A program made the position numbers and the translations under genes. This document shows positions 7,670-14,577 of a DNA stretch of 19,124 bases, piece by piece. The stretch is from Clostridia bacterium. GTDB taxonomy: Bacteria > Bacillota > Clostridia > Lutisporales > Lutisporaceae. Position 1 is the first letter of the stretch. Each line of letters starts with the position of its first letter. Below the pieces are notes generated by a model. It had not been told where the DNA came from. It worked only from the letters and a program-made list of their open reading frames with translations, and did no database searches. The stretch lies in NCBI GenBank assembly GCA_029256365.1, contig JAQSYB010000005.1:1-19124 (forward strand), read 5' to 3'.

Positions 7670-8902
7670 ATGTATTATGATGTAATAGTAATAGGTGGAG
7701 GACCTGCCGGAATCTTAGCCGCTGGCGCAGCAGGTGCAAGAGGCAGAAAGGTACTTCTAATTGAAAAAAATGAGAAATTAGGAAAAAAGCTATTTATTAC
7801 GGGTAAGGGCAGATGCAATGTTACCAATGCAGCCGAAATGGACGAGTTTATGAGCCACATACCCAAGAATTCAAAGTTTCTTTACAGCGCCTTTCGCGCC
7901 TTAAGCAATAATGATCTAGTCGGTATACTAAACGATATGGGTCTTAAAACAAAGGTTGAAAGAGGGGGGAGAGTATTCCCTGAGTCTGATAAATCCAGTG
8001 ATGTCCTAAAAGCCTTGCAGAAGTACCTTGATAAAAACAATGTAAATGTAATGCTTCATTCAGAAGTAAAAGAAGTAAGGGTAAAGGACAATAAAATACA
8101 GGGTGTTATTCTGACAGATGGTAAAGCAATTGATTGTGAATCTGCAATCATATGCACCGGTGGGATATCATACCCTCAAACTGGCTCTACAGGAGATGGT
8201 TTGGAATTTGCAAAAGCCATAGGACACACCATAACTGATTTATTTCCTTCATTAATACCACTTATTGTGAAAGAAGAATATATAAAGGAGCTTCAGGGGC
8301 TTTCTCTTAAGAATGTTACAATTAAGATTGTAGTAGATAATAAAAGCATTTATGATGACTTTGGTGAAATGCTTTTCACCCATTATGGGTTATCTGGACC
8401 CATTATATTATCTGCTAGCTTTTACATTTCTGACCATTTAAAGAAGAAGAAGAATATCAAACTTGCAATTGATCTAAAGCCTGCACTAAGCGAAGAAGAT
8501 TTAGACAAAAGAGTGCTTAAGGACTTTAATTTGAATTTAAACAAGCAATTTAAGAATGCACTGGATGCCTTACTTCCACAAAAATTAATACCAGTGATTA
8601 TAAAGCTTAGTAAAATTGACGAGAATAAGGAAGTAAATCAAATTTCAAAGGAAGAACGCAAGCAGCTGGTACATTTGTTAAAGAATTTTGAATTCACAAT
8701 AATCGGTACAAGACCAATTGCAGAAGCTATCGTTACTTCCGGTGGAGTAAGTTTAAAGGAAATCAGCCCGAAGACTATGGAGTCCAAGGTGATTCAAGGT
8801 CTGTATTTCGCAGGTGAGGTAATGGACCTAGATGCTTTCACTGGTGGCTATAACCTGCAAATAGCTTTTTCAACAGGCTACGCAGCCGGAAGCAACGCTT
8901 AG
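7670..8902 (+). CDS. NAD(P)/FAD-dependent oxidoreductase of the BaiN/HI0933 family
   Basis: This is a 410-residue flavoprotein. The N-terminal Rossmann motif GGGPAG is at residues 9-14, followed by an acidic strand end (LIEKNEKLGKK) that binds the FAD ribose. Next come the family-specific GKGRCNVTN near residue 45, CTGGISYPQTGSTGDG in the middle, and the FAD-contacting segment ending in TGGYNLQIAFSTGYAAG at the C-terminus. Family members are widespread; one (BaiN) is implicated in bile acid dehydroxylation, but most have no known substrate. It should not be read as a bile acid enzyme here, since no other bai gene is present. It starts 36 bases after the phosphatase gene with no terminator between. 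Confidence 0.9.
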   Translation: MYYDVIVIGGGPAGILAAGAAGARGRKVLLIEKNEKLGKKLFITGKGRCNVTNAAEMDEFMSHIPKNSKFLYSAFRALSNNDLVGILNDMGLKTKVERGGRVFPESDKSSDVLKALQKYLDKNNVNVMLHSEVKEVRVKDNKIQGVILTDGKAIDCESAIICTGGISYPQTGSTGDGLEFAKAIGHTITDLFPSLIPLIVKEEYIKELQGLSLKNVTIKIVVDNKSIYDDFGEMLFTHYGLSGPIILSASFYISDHLKKKKNIKLAIDLKPALSEEDLDKRVLKDFNLNLNKQFKNALDALLPQKLIPVIIKLSKIDENKEVNQISKEERKQLVHLLKNFEFTIIGTRPIAEAIVTSGGVSLKEISPKTMESKVIQGLYFAGEVMDLDAFTGGYNLQIAFSTGYAAGSNA

Positions 8903-8915
8903 AGGGAGGAAATCA

Positions 8916-9404
8916 ATGAGCAGCAGATCGTTGCAAAAACAAAATAGATATTATCAATGGTGGGCTACAATTGAAAAAAAAATATATGCCCTTGCAATTT
9001 TATTGTTTATTGTACTTTATTCCTTGCAATTGATTAATTTTGTGATGGAACAGCGCAGTTCAGGGCTTCTTTCTTATGCATTGGGCAAGCTAGAAGGTGT
9101 TTCAATAGCAGAAAGCCAAACGCAGATTAACACAGGTACAATTGAGTTATCCGTGATTACCAAATCAGATTACAGTAAAATCCAAATATATTTAAATGGT
9201 GAGTACTATAGAAGCTTTGATCAAAAATCAATTTCACTTATTGTGAAAAATAATGATATAATTGAAATTAGTGGGATAAAGAGTGACTATCCTGCAACAA
9301 TCAAAATAACCTCAATGACAGACAATATTATTTCACCTATGCAAGACAGTATCATTAGGGTAAGTAATGGCTTTGTTCAAGTAGGTAGGATAAGACTAGA
9401 ATAG
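8916..9404 (+). CDS. Membrane-anchored protein of unknown function
   Basis: This 162-residue protein has a charged, tryptophan-containing N-terminus (about residues 1-22), one hydrophobic helix at about 23-45, and an extracytoplasmic domain rich in beta-forming residues (IELSVITKSDYSKIQIYLNG and onward). Positive charge on the N-terminal side predicts an N-in, C-out anchor. I recognise no family. The outer domain, with alternating polar and hydrophobic residues, looks like a small beta sandwich. It lies 13 bases after the flavoprotein and 11 bases before aroH, so it belongs to the same transcript. GAGGGAGG provides a strong ribosome binding site. Confidence 0.8.
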   Translation: MSSRSLQKQNRYYQWWATIEKKIYALAILLFIVLYSLQLINFVMEQRSSGLLSYALGKLEGVSIAESQTQINTGTIELSVITKSDYSKIQIYLNGEYYRSFDQKSISLIVKNNDIIEISGIKSDYPATIKITSMTDNIISPMQDSIIRVSNGFVQVGRIRLE

Positions 9405-9415
9405 GGGGCCCTTGG

Positions 9416-9772
9416 ATGATTAGCATAAGAGGAGCTACAACCATTGAAAATGATCATAATGAAGAATTGCTATCTGCTACGAAAGTGCTGCTTGAGGATA
9501 TCATACAAAGCAACAATCTGGACTTAAATAGAATCATAGCAATATTTTTTACTTGTACAAAGGATTTGACTTCAGCATACCCTGCCAAGGCAGCCAGAGA
9601 TTTGGGCATTACTCAAGCTTCATTGATGTGTATGCAGGAAATGTATGTGGAAGACAGCCTGGCAAAATGCATTAGAGTTTGTATTTTTTATAATGATGAA
9701 GACATGAAGGACAAAATAAAAAATGTATATTTAAACAATGCCTTATGCTTAAGGCCTGATTTATTAAAATAA
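9416..9772 (+). CDS. aroH: Chorismate mutase, AroH class
   Basis: This is a 118-residue monofunctional chorismate mutase of the Bacillus AroH (trimeric, beta-alpha) type, which converts chorismate to prephenate for phenylalanine and tyrosine synthesis. Active-site residues of the B. subtilis enzyme have clear equivalents: Arg5 in IRGATT, Arg61, Cys72 and Glu75 in CMQEM, Arg87 in CIRV, and the arginine in the C-terminal LRPDL. Length and start agree with the family. The neighbours are not other aromatic-pathway genes, so this is an isolated copy within a housekeeping run. The gene ends without a strong terminator. Confidence 0.93.
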   Translation: MISIRGATTIENDHNEELLSATKVLLEDIIQSNNLDLNRIIAIFFTCTKDLTSAYPAKAARDLGITQASLMCMQEMYVEDSLAKCIRVCIFYNDEDMKDKIKNVYLNNALCLRPDLLK

Positions 9773-9782
9773 ATCTTCACTT

Positions 9783-9830
9783 AAATTTAAACACTTTAAA
9801 TTTCCTAATTTATTTGTTAAAATGTATAGT
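9783..9830 (+). promoter_or_regulatory. AT-only inverted repeat and weak -10 upstream of cmk
   Basis: AAATTTAAA at 9783-9791 and TTTAAATTT at 9795-9803 are perfect inverted copies around CAC. TATAGT at 9825-9830 is a fair -10 with a poor -35 (TTCCTA, 9802-9807, 17-base spacing) that touches the repeat. It may be a weak hairpin terminator for aroH or an operator; AT-only repeats also arise by chance in DNA this AT-rich. Confidence 0.3.
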
Positions 9831-9856
9831 ATGGCAAAAACGAAGGGGGGATTGTT

Positions 9857-10531
9857 TTGGAATATAAAGTAATAGCCATAGACGGTCCAGCTGGTGCAGG
9901 AAAAAGCACCATTGCCAAACTAGTCGCAGAAAGAATAAATTATACATATATTGATTCCGGGGCAATGTATCGAGCATTAACTTTAAAAATACTTGACAGC
10001 AATATTGATTTGGGAGACACCGATGCAATTGTTGAAATTTCAGAAAAAGTTGACATAGATTTCGAGAATAAAAGCATATACTTAGATGGAGAAGCGGTGG
10101 ACAAACAGATTAGAGAAGAGCGTATTAATAAAAATGTTTCTACTGTTGCTGCAATTCCTGAAGTGAGAAAGAACATTGTAGCATTACAACGGAAAATTTC
10201 TTACGGCAAAAATGTAATAATGGATGGAAGGGATGTTGGAACTGTCATTTTCCCAAATGCATTCTTAAAGTTCTTTATTACAGCAAGTCTAGAGGAACGT
10301 GCAAGAAGAAGATACTTGGAAATACTATCAACAGGCAAAACTGCAGATCTTCAAGATATAAAAAGTCAGATTGAGCAACGGGATTATGTTGATACCCATA
10401 GAGCAGATTCACCCTTGATTCAAGCAGATGACGCAATACTTATTGATACACTTGGACAAAGTATTGAAGAAGGTGTTCAAGAGCTTATGAAATATATACG
10501 CCTTCATGGAGGATTTGTGGATGCTTTATAG
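9857..10531 (+). CDS. cmk: Cytidylate kinase
   Basis: This is a 224-residue (d)CMP kinase that phosphorylates CMP and dCMP with ATP. The P-loop is GPAGAGKST at residues 10-18. DSGAMYR, a CMP-binding segment, follows, as do the GRDVGT motif and the RARRRY lid region. The length is that of the standard bacterial enzyme. The start is TTG at 9857, with AAGGGGGG at 9843-9850 six bases upstream. cmk next to rpsA is a widely conserved arrangement, and here the S1 part is fused to IspH two genes downstream. Its end overlaps plsC by 11 bases. Confidence 0.96.
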   Translation: MEYKVIAIDGPAGAGKSTIAKLVAERINYTYIDSGAMYRALTLKILDSNIDLGDTDAIVEISEKVDIDFENKSIYLDGEAVDKQIREERINKNVSTVAAIPEVRKNIVALQRKISYGKNVIMDGRDVGTVIFPNAFLKFFITASLEERARRRYLEILSTGKTADLQDIKSQIEQRDYVDTHRADSPLIQADDAILIDTLGQSIEEGVQELMKYIRLHGGFVDAL

Positions 10532-11099
10532 AATAGTAAGAGGAATATTGAAGCCTATATTCTTTTTGTTTTATAATGTAAAGGTTGAGGGAAAGCACAA
10601 CCTTCCTGCTGGAGGACCCTTACTGATTTGTGCCAATCATACCAATGCCATTGATCCAATTATACTAGCCATATCCTTGCCTTATAAAATGCATAGTATG
10701 GCAAAAGTAGAGCTTTTTAAAAATAAGTTTTTTGGTGCCTTTTTAAGAAATATTGGCGTATTCCCAGTGAAAAGGGGAGAGGCTGATATGAAAAGCATTA
10801 AAACCTGTTTGAAACTGCTTAAGGAAAATAAGATTATGGGTATGTTTCCAGAAGGCACACGAAATAAGACTGGAGAACTAAAGGCAGAGCCTGGTGTGGC
10901 GATGATAGCTATCAGGTCAAATTCTCCGGTGCTGCCAATTGCAATCATCAGCAATTATAAATTTTTTAGTAGAACAATCGTCAGAATAGGTAAACCAATG
11001 ATGCTAGACAAATATTATGATGAAAAGCTTCAAAGCGAAGACTATTTAAATATCAGTATGGATATCATGAGATACATTAAAGATATCTCAAAAGGATGA
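10521..11099 (+). CDS. plsC: 1-acyl-sn-glycerol-3-phosphate acyltransferase
   Basis: This is a 192-residue PlsC-type acyltransferase that acylates lysophosphatidic acid to phosphatidic acid in phospholipid synthesis at the inner face of the membrane. Motif I, NHTNAID, has the catalytic His40 and Asp45 (HX4D). The substrate-binding FPEGTR is at 109-114. A hydrophobic N-terminal stretch (about residues 9-18) may help membrane contact. The ATG at 10521 is preferred because GGAGG at 10508-10512 is eight bases before it; an in-frame ATG at 10506 precedes that site. The gene overlaps cmk and lies four bases before ispH, so the three are translationally coupled. Confidence 0.93.
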   Translation: MLYRIVRGILKPIFFLFYNVKVEGKHNLPAGGPLLICANHTNAIDPIILAISLPYKMHSMAKVELFKNKFFGAFLRNIGVFPVKRGEADMKSIKTCLKLLKENKIMGMFPEGTRNKTGELKAEPGVAMIAIRSNSPVLPIAIISNYKFFSRTIVRIGKPMMLDKYYDEKLQSEDYLNISMDIMRYIKDISKG

Positions 11100-11103
11100 T
11101 AAT

Positions 11104-13038
11104 ATGAAGATACTATTTGATAAAAACGCAGGCTTCTGCTTCGGTGTTAAAAATGCCGTAGATAAAGTTTTTTCTTTGGCTGAAAGCAATAAGAATAGAA
11201 GTCTGTACACATATGGACCCTTAATTCATAACAATCAAGTGATAGAAAAACTTGAGCAAAACAACGTACAAGCTCTTAAAAGTATTGATGAGAGCATCGA
11301 CAAATCCTCACTGATAGCCATACGATCACATGGAATAGCTGAGGACAAGTATAGGCAGCTGCAAGATCTAGAACTTGAATATGTGGATTGTACCTGCCCA
11401 TTTGTACTAAAAATACATAGAATTGTAAATGAGTACAGCAAAAAAGGATACCAAATATTTATCGTAGGTGACGCAGAGCATCCAGAGGTCCAAGGAATCA
11501 ATGGATGGTGTGAAAACAAAGCTGTAGTAATTGAAAATTCAAATATGGTAGAAAACCTGCCAAACTATGATAAAATATGTATAGTTGCACAAACTACTAT
11601 TACACAGGAACTTTGGAGTACGGTTTTAGCAGAAGTACAAAAGAAGTACATGAATGTGAAGGTTTTTGAAACCATATGCAGTGCCACAGAGAATAGACAG
11701 AAGTCTGCAGCAGACTTGGCTAAAAAAGTGGAATGCATGATTATTATCGGCAGCAAAGCAAGCTCGAATACACAAAAGCTTTATCAAATATGCAAGAGTA
11801 TAAATACCAATACAATACATATTGAAACAGCAATTGAGCTTTCTTTGGAATATATAAAATCATTTAAATCAGTTGGGATAACCGCGGGTGCATCGACACC
11901 GGAGTGGATTATTAAGGAGGTAGTTGCAAAAATGGATGAAATGAACAGAGAAGATCAAGCAATGATGATGGAGGAGTATGAGAAAAGCTTCAAATCTTTA
12001 TATAGCGGCGATACAGTGACCGGCAAAGTCATATTTGTTACTGATGACGAAGTTATGGTAGATATTGGCTATAAGTCAGATGGCATCATCAAAAAAGAAG
12101 AATTTACTTGGGATCATGAGCTTTCATTAAAGGATTTAATAAAGCCTGGTGATGAAGTAGAATCAAAGATCGTTAACATGAATGACGGTGAAGGCAATGT
12201 TGTTTTATCAAAGAAGCTTGTTGACGCAGATAAGAACTGGTACAAAATCGAATATGCATATAACGAAAAATCAGCTGTTGATGCTGTGATTAAGTCTGTA
12301 GTAAAGGGCGGAGTGGTAGCAGAAACATTTGGTATTAAAGCATTTATACCTGCATCACTTATTGATATCAGATATGCAGAAGATTTGAGTCAATATGTAA
12401 ATACAAAGGTGAAAGCCTATGTTGCAGAGTATGACAAGGAAAAGAGAAAAGTTATTCTTTCAAGAAAAGAGTATCTTAGAAAAGAAAGAGAAGTTGCTGA
12501 AAAAGAAGTGTTTAATACAATCCAAGAAGGCCAAAAGGTTAAGGGTGAAGTTAAGAGACTTACCGATTTCGGCGCATTTGTTGATATTGGCGGAGTTGAC
12601 GGCTTAATCCACGTATCAGAGCTTTCATGGAATAGAATAAAACATCCATCAGAAGTTGTAAAACCAGGTCAAGTAGTAGAAGCAATTGTTCTAAAGGTTG
12701 ATAATGAGAAGAAAAAGATTTCTCTTGGTTTAAGACAAACTACTGTTGAGCCATGGAGCGTAGTGCCAAGCAAGTATGCAATTGGTGATATCATAAATGT
12801 TAAGGTAGCAAGATTTGCTGATTTCGGTGCGTTTGTAGAGCTTGAGCCAGGAGTTGATGGTTTGGTTCACATTTCACAAATATCAGATAAGAGAATTGCA
12901 AAGCCAGCTGATGTATTAAAGCTAGGTCAAATGGTGAAAGCAAAAATTGTGGATATGAAACTTGAAGAAAAGAAAATCAGTCTTAGCATCAAAGAAGCAG
13001 TTGAAGCAGCTGAAGCTGTAGAAACAGTACAAGACTAA
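11104..13038 (+). CDS. ispH: Fusion of IspH (HMBPP reductase) and ribosomal protein S1
   Basis: This is a single 644-residue frame. Residues 1 to about 280 are 4-hydroxy-3-methylbut-2-enyl diphosphate reductase, the last enzyme of the MEP isoprenoid pathway. Its [4Fe-4S] ligands are Cys12 (GFCFGV), Cys98 (TCPF) and Cys192 (ICSATENRQ), and EHPEVQG lies near 125. After an acidic linker (about 281-298) come four S1 RNA-binding repeats at roughly 300-370, 386-457, 475-545 and 559-630. The last two have the canonical DFGAFV and GLVH/GLIH signatures; the first two are more divergent, as in ribosomal S1. An alanine/glutamate tail closes the protein. This fusion is known from several Clostridia, so it is not an assembly artefact, and no stop or ribosome site interrupts it. 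It is the third gene of cmk-plsC-ispH/rpsA and ends at a strong terminator. Confidence 0.95.
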   Translation: MKILFDKNAGFCFGVKNAVDKVFSLAESNKNRSLYTYGPLIHNNQVIEKLEQNNVQALKSIDESIDKSSLIAIRSHGIAEDKYRQLQDLELEYVDCTCPFVLKIHRIVNEYSKKGYQIFIVGDAEHPEVQGINGWCENKAVVIENSNMVENLPNYDKICIVAQTTITQELWSTVLAEVQKKYMNVKVFETICSATENRQKSAADLAKKVECMIIIGSKASSNTQKLYQICKSINTNTIHIETAIELSLEYIKSFKSVGITAGASTPEWIIKEVVAKMDEMNREDQAMMMEEYEKSFKSLYSGDTVTGKVIFVTDDEVMVDIGYKSDGIIKKEEFTWDHELSLKDLIKPGDEVESKIVNMNDGEGNVVLSKKLVDADKNWYKIEYAYNEKSAVDAVIKSVVKGGVVAETFGIKAFIPASLIDIRYAEDLSQYVNTKVKAYVAEYDKEKRKVILSRKEYLRKEREVAEKEVFNTIQEGQKVKGEVKRLTDFGAFVDIGGVDGLIHVSELSWNRIKHPSEVVKPGQVVEAIVLKVDNEKKKISLGLRQTTVEPWSVVPSKYAIGDIINVKVARFADFGAFVELEPGVDGLVHISQISDKRIAKPADVLKLGQMVKAKIVDMKLEEKKISLSIKEAVEAAEAVETVQD

Positions 13039-13053
13039 GAAATAAGATACAAC

Positions 13054-13087
13054 AAAGCGTGTATAGCAGTATACACGCTTTTTATTT
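13054..13087 (+). terminator. Intrinsic terminator of the cmk-plsC-ispH/rpsA operon
   Basis: AAAGCGTGTATA and TATACACGCTTT form a perfect 12-bp stem around a GCAG loop, followed by TTTATTT. It begins 16 bases after the stop codon. Confidence 0.93.
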
Positions 13088-13172
13088 AAAGCCATTTGCA
13101 AAACAAATCCAGGCAAAAGGGGAAGCCCTCGATGGGCTGAGACTTTTATTTGTCTATTTATTTATTGTAGGA

Positions 13173-13400
13173 TTATTCATCTAGATTGATAACCATTTTA
13201 TTGCAATGAATACATTTATAGCTTTTCACTCTTGGTTGTGATGCAAGCTTATTGGTACTAAGAAGCTCTGAATCTAACTCCAATGCAGCTAACGTTGGCA
13301 TTTTGGTTTCAGGCAGCCACCTTAAGGAATGATTTACTCCATAGCTCCCTCCATAAATAAATCCAGGAATAAGCTCTTTCGTACAATATGGACAGTTCAT
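13173..13400 (-). CDS. Small zinc-ribbon protein of unknown function
   Basis: This 75-residue protein begins MNCPYCTKELIPG and ends with CIHCNKMVINLDE, giving two CxxC pairs (Cys3/Cys6 and Cys63/Cys66) that would bind one zinc. The central LRWLP and the PRVKSYKC lead-in resemble a family of small bacterial zinc-ribbon proteins (I believe Pfam PF20097, unverified) with no known function. The start is fixed by AGGAGGTG upstream of the ATG on the minus strand. A fair -10, TATAAT at 13461-13456 on the minus strand, lies about 55 bases upstream with a weak -35. It is convergent with the ispH/rpsA operon and divergent from cheR. Confidence 0.8.
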   Translation of the reverse strand: MNCPYCTKELIPGFIYGGSYGVNHSLRWLPETKMPTLAALELDSELLSTNKLASQPRVKSYKCIHCNKMVINLDE

Positions 13401-13519
13401 CGATGCACCTCCTAAACAGTTAAGTAAATTTTATAGTCGGGCTTCCTATATCAATATTATACGTCTTGTGAAATGAATTGAAAATATTAGCAATAATAAA
13501 AAATATTTATAAAATCATG

Positions 13520-13626
13520 TATAATATTTTTCGAATTGACCAAAATATAACTGACCTCACAAAATACATTGAGACCCCCTTTACATTCTATTTTCGTGAT
13601 ATTGTAAAATATCACGACTTTTTTTT
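13520..13626 (+). ncRNA. Candidate small RNA or leader upstream of cheR
   Basis: A TATAAT at 13520-13525 (poor -35) and a strong terminator ending at 13626 bracket about 95 bases that contain no open frame of note. The nearest upstream plus-strand gene ended at its own terminator at 13087, so this second terminator must serve a different transcript. A CCCCCTTT tract near 13575-13582 could pair with the AAGGGG ribosome site of cheR at 13674-13681. No known riboswitch or sRNA family was recognised. The rest of the 287-base gap, 13401-13687, holds only the minus-strand promoter of the zinc-ribbon gene and AT-rich sequence. Confidence 0.3.
13594..13626 (+). terminator. Orphan intrinsic terminator
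   Basis: TCGTGATATT and AATATCACGA form a perfect 10-bp stem around GTAA, followed by CTTTTTTTT. It sits about 60 bases before cheR and follows no plus-strand gene. Confidence 0.8.
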
Positions 13627-13687
13627 ATGCCTTAATTGTGCTAGAATCAAATTATGACAAATTTTATTAATTTAAGGGGATTTCGAC

Positions 13688-14464
13688 ATGCTGATAGATT
13701 ATGAGGGCTTTAAACAGAAGATACTGAAACTTACAGGCATAGACCTTTCAAGCTACAAAGAAAGGCAAATGCGAAGACGTATCGACTCATTGATTAAAAG
13801 AAATAATTTTGATGACTATGATGACTATCATAAAGCATTAACGCAAAATTCGAAGCTTTATGATGAGTTTATAAACTATCTTACTATAAATGTATCGGAA
13901 TTCTATCGAAACCCTGGCCAATGGGAAATTCTTGAGAAAGAGGTCATCCCAAATCTTCTTAAGAGCAACAAGAAGCTTAAAATTTGGAGTGCTGCTTGCT
14001 CTACTGGTGAAGAACCATATTCACTTGTAATGTTGATGTCCAGGTTTATGGATCTTAGTAATATTAAAATTATTGCCACAGATATAGACGATGGTGCTGT
14101 TGCAAAAGCAAAGTATGGATTGTATGCACCAAAGAGCCTTGAAAGCTTGCCAAAGGACTTTGTAGCAAAGTTTTTTGACAAGGAGGGGGATTACTATAGA
14201 ATAAAGGAAATGGTCAAGAAATGCGTTGAATTCAAGAAACATAACTTATTAAAGGATAAATATCATGACAACTGTGATTTAATCGTTTGTAGAAATGTTA
14301 TGATATACTTTACAGAAGAGGCAAAGGCTGAGATTTATCAAAAATTCAGAGATTCATTAAATAGCAATGGGGTACTGTTTGTAGGAAGCACAGAGCAGAT
14401 TATTATGCCTCAGCGTTATAAGTTAGAATCACTTAAAACCTTCTTCTATAAAAAAGCCGAATAG
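13688..14464 (+). CDS. cheR: CheR-type protein-glutamate O-methyltransferase
   Basis: This is a 258-residue S-adenosylmethionine-dependent methyltransferase of the CheR family, which methylates glutamate side chains of chemoreceptors. A helical N-terminal domain (about 1-75) carries the basic RRRIDSL segment and TINVSEFYRNP. The SAM-binding domain begins at IWSAACSTGEEPYS (about 99-112) and continues through ATDID and VCRNVMIYF. AAGGGG lies ahead of the ATG. It stands alone between two terminators, with no cheA, cheB, receptor or flagellar gene in view. It may therefore serve a remote chemotaxis cluster or methylate another signalling protein. Confidence 0.9.
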   Translation: MLIDYEGFKQKILKLTGIDLSSYKERQMRRRIDSLIKRNNFDDYDDYHKALTQNSKLYDEFINYLTINVSEFYRNPGQWEILEKEVIPNLLKSNKKLKIWSAACSTGEEPYSLVMLMSRFMDLSNIKIIATDIDDGAVAKAKYGLYAPKSLESLPKDFVAKFFDKEGDYYRIKEMVKKCVEFKKHNLLKDKYHDNCDLIVCRNVMIYFTEEAKAEIYQKFRDSLNSNGVLFVGSTEQIIMPQRYKLESLKTFFYKKAE

Positions 14465-14471
14465 TAGAAAG

Positions 14472-14498
14472 GCATCTTAGTAATAAGATGCTTTTTTT
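14472..14498 (+). terminator. Intrinsic terminator of cheR
   Basis: GCATCTTA and TAAGATGC form a perfect 8-bp stem around GTAA, followed by seven T residues. The last Ts run directly into the -35 box of the next promoter. Confidence 0.93.
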
Positions 14499-14499
14499 A

Positions 14500-14529
14500 T
14501 TGACACGAAACCAAAAGGTGTCGTATAAT
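14500..14529 (+). promoter_or_regulatory. Strong sigma-A promoter of the SRPBCC-arsR-VOC operon
   Basis: A perfect TTGACA (14500-14505) and a perfect TATAAT (14524-14529) are separated by 18 bases. The spacer is almost entirely occupied by one copy of the operator palindrome. The predicted start is near 14536, at the second copy. Confidence 0.88.
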
Positions 14530-14551
14530 AAACATGAAACCTTTTGGTTTC
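14507..14551. promoter_or_regulatory. Two copies of a 16-bp palindrome, probable ArsR operator
   Basis: Site 1 is GAAACCAAAAGGTGTC at 14507-14522, between -35 and -10. Site 2 is GAAACCTTTTGGTTTC at 14536-14551, at the expected transcription start. Site 2 is a perfect inverted repeat of GAAACC with a 4-base centre; site 1 differs by one base in the right arm. Their starts are 29 bases apart, just under three helical turns. Placement within the promoter is that of a repressor operator, and the ArsR protein encoded in the operon is the obvious binder. Confidence 0.75.
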
Positions 14552-14577
14552 TAATACTCTTGATTGGAGGTGTACAT

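Noticed and set aside
11235..11820. Several minus-strand frames inside the IspH-S1 gene
   Set aside because: All are antisense to the conserved IspH coding sequence and lack ribosome sites.
12419..12607. Plus-strand frame inside the S1 region
   Set aside because: It is out of frame with clear S1 repeats and is a shadow of lysine/glutamate-rich coding sequence.
14488..14577. N-terminal extension of the SRPBCC gene
   Set aside because: The extra codons run through the terminator tail, promoter and operator; the ATG at 14578 has the proper ribosome site and family start.
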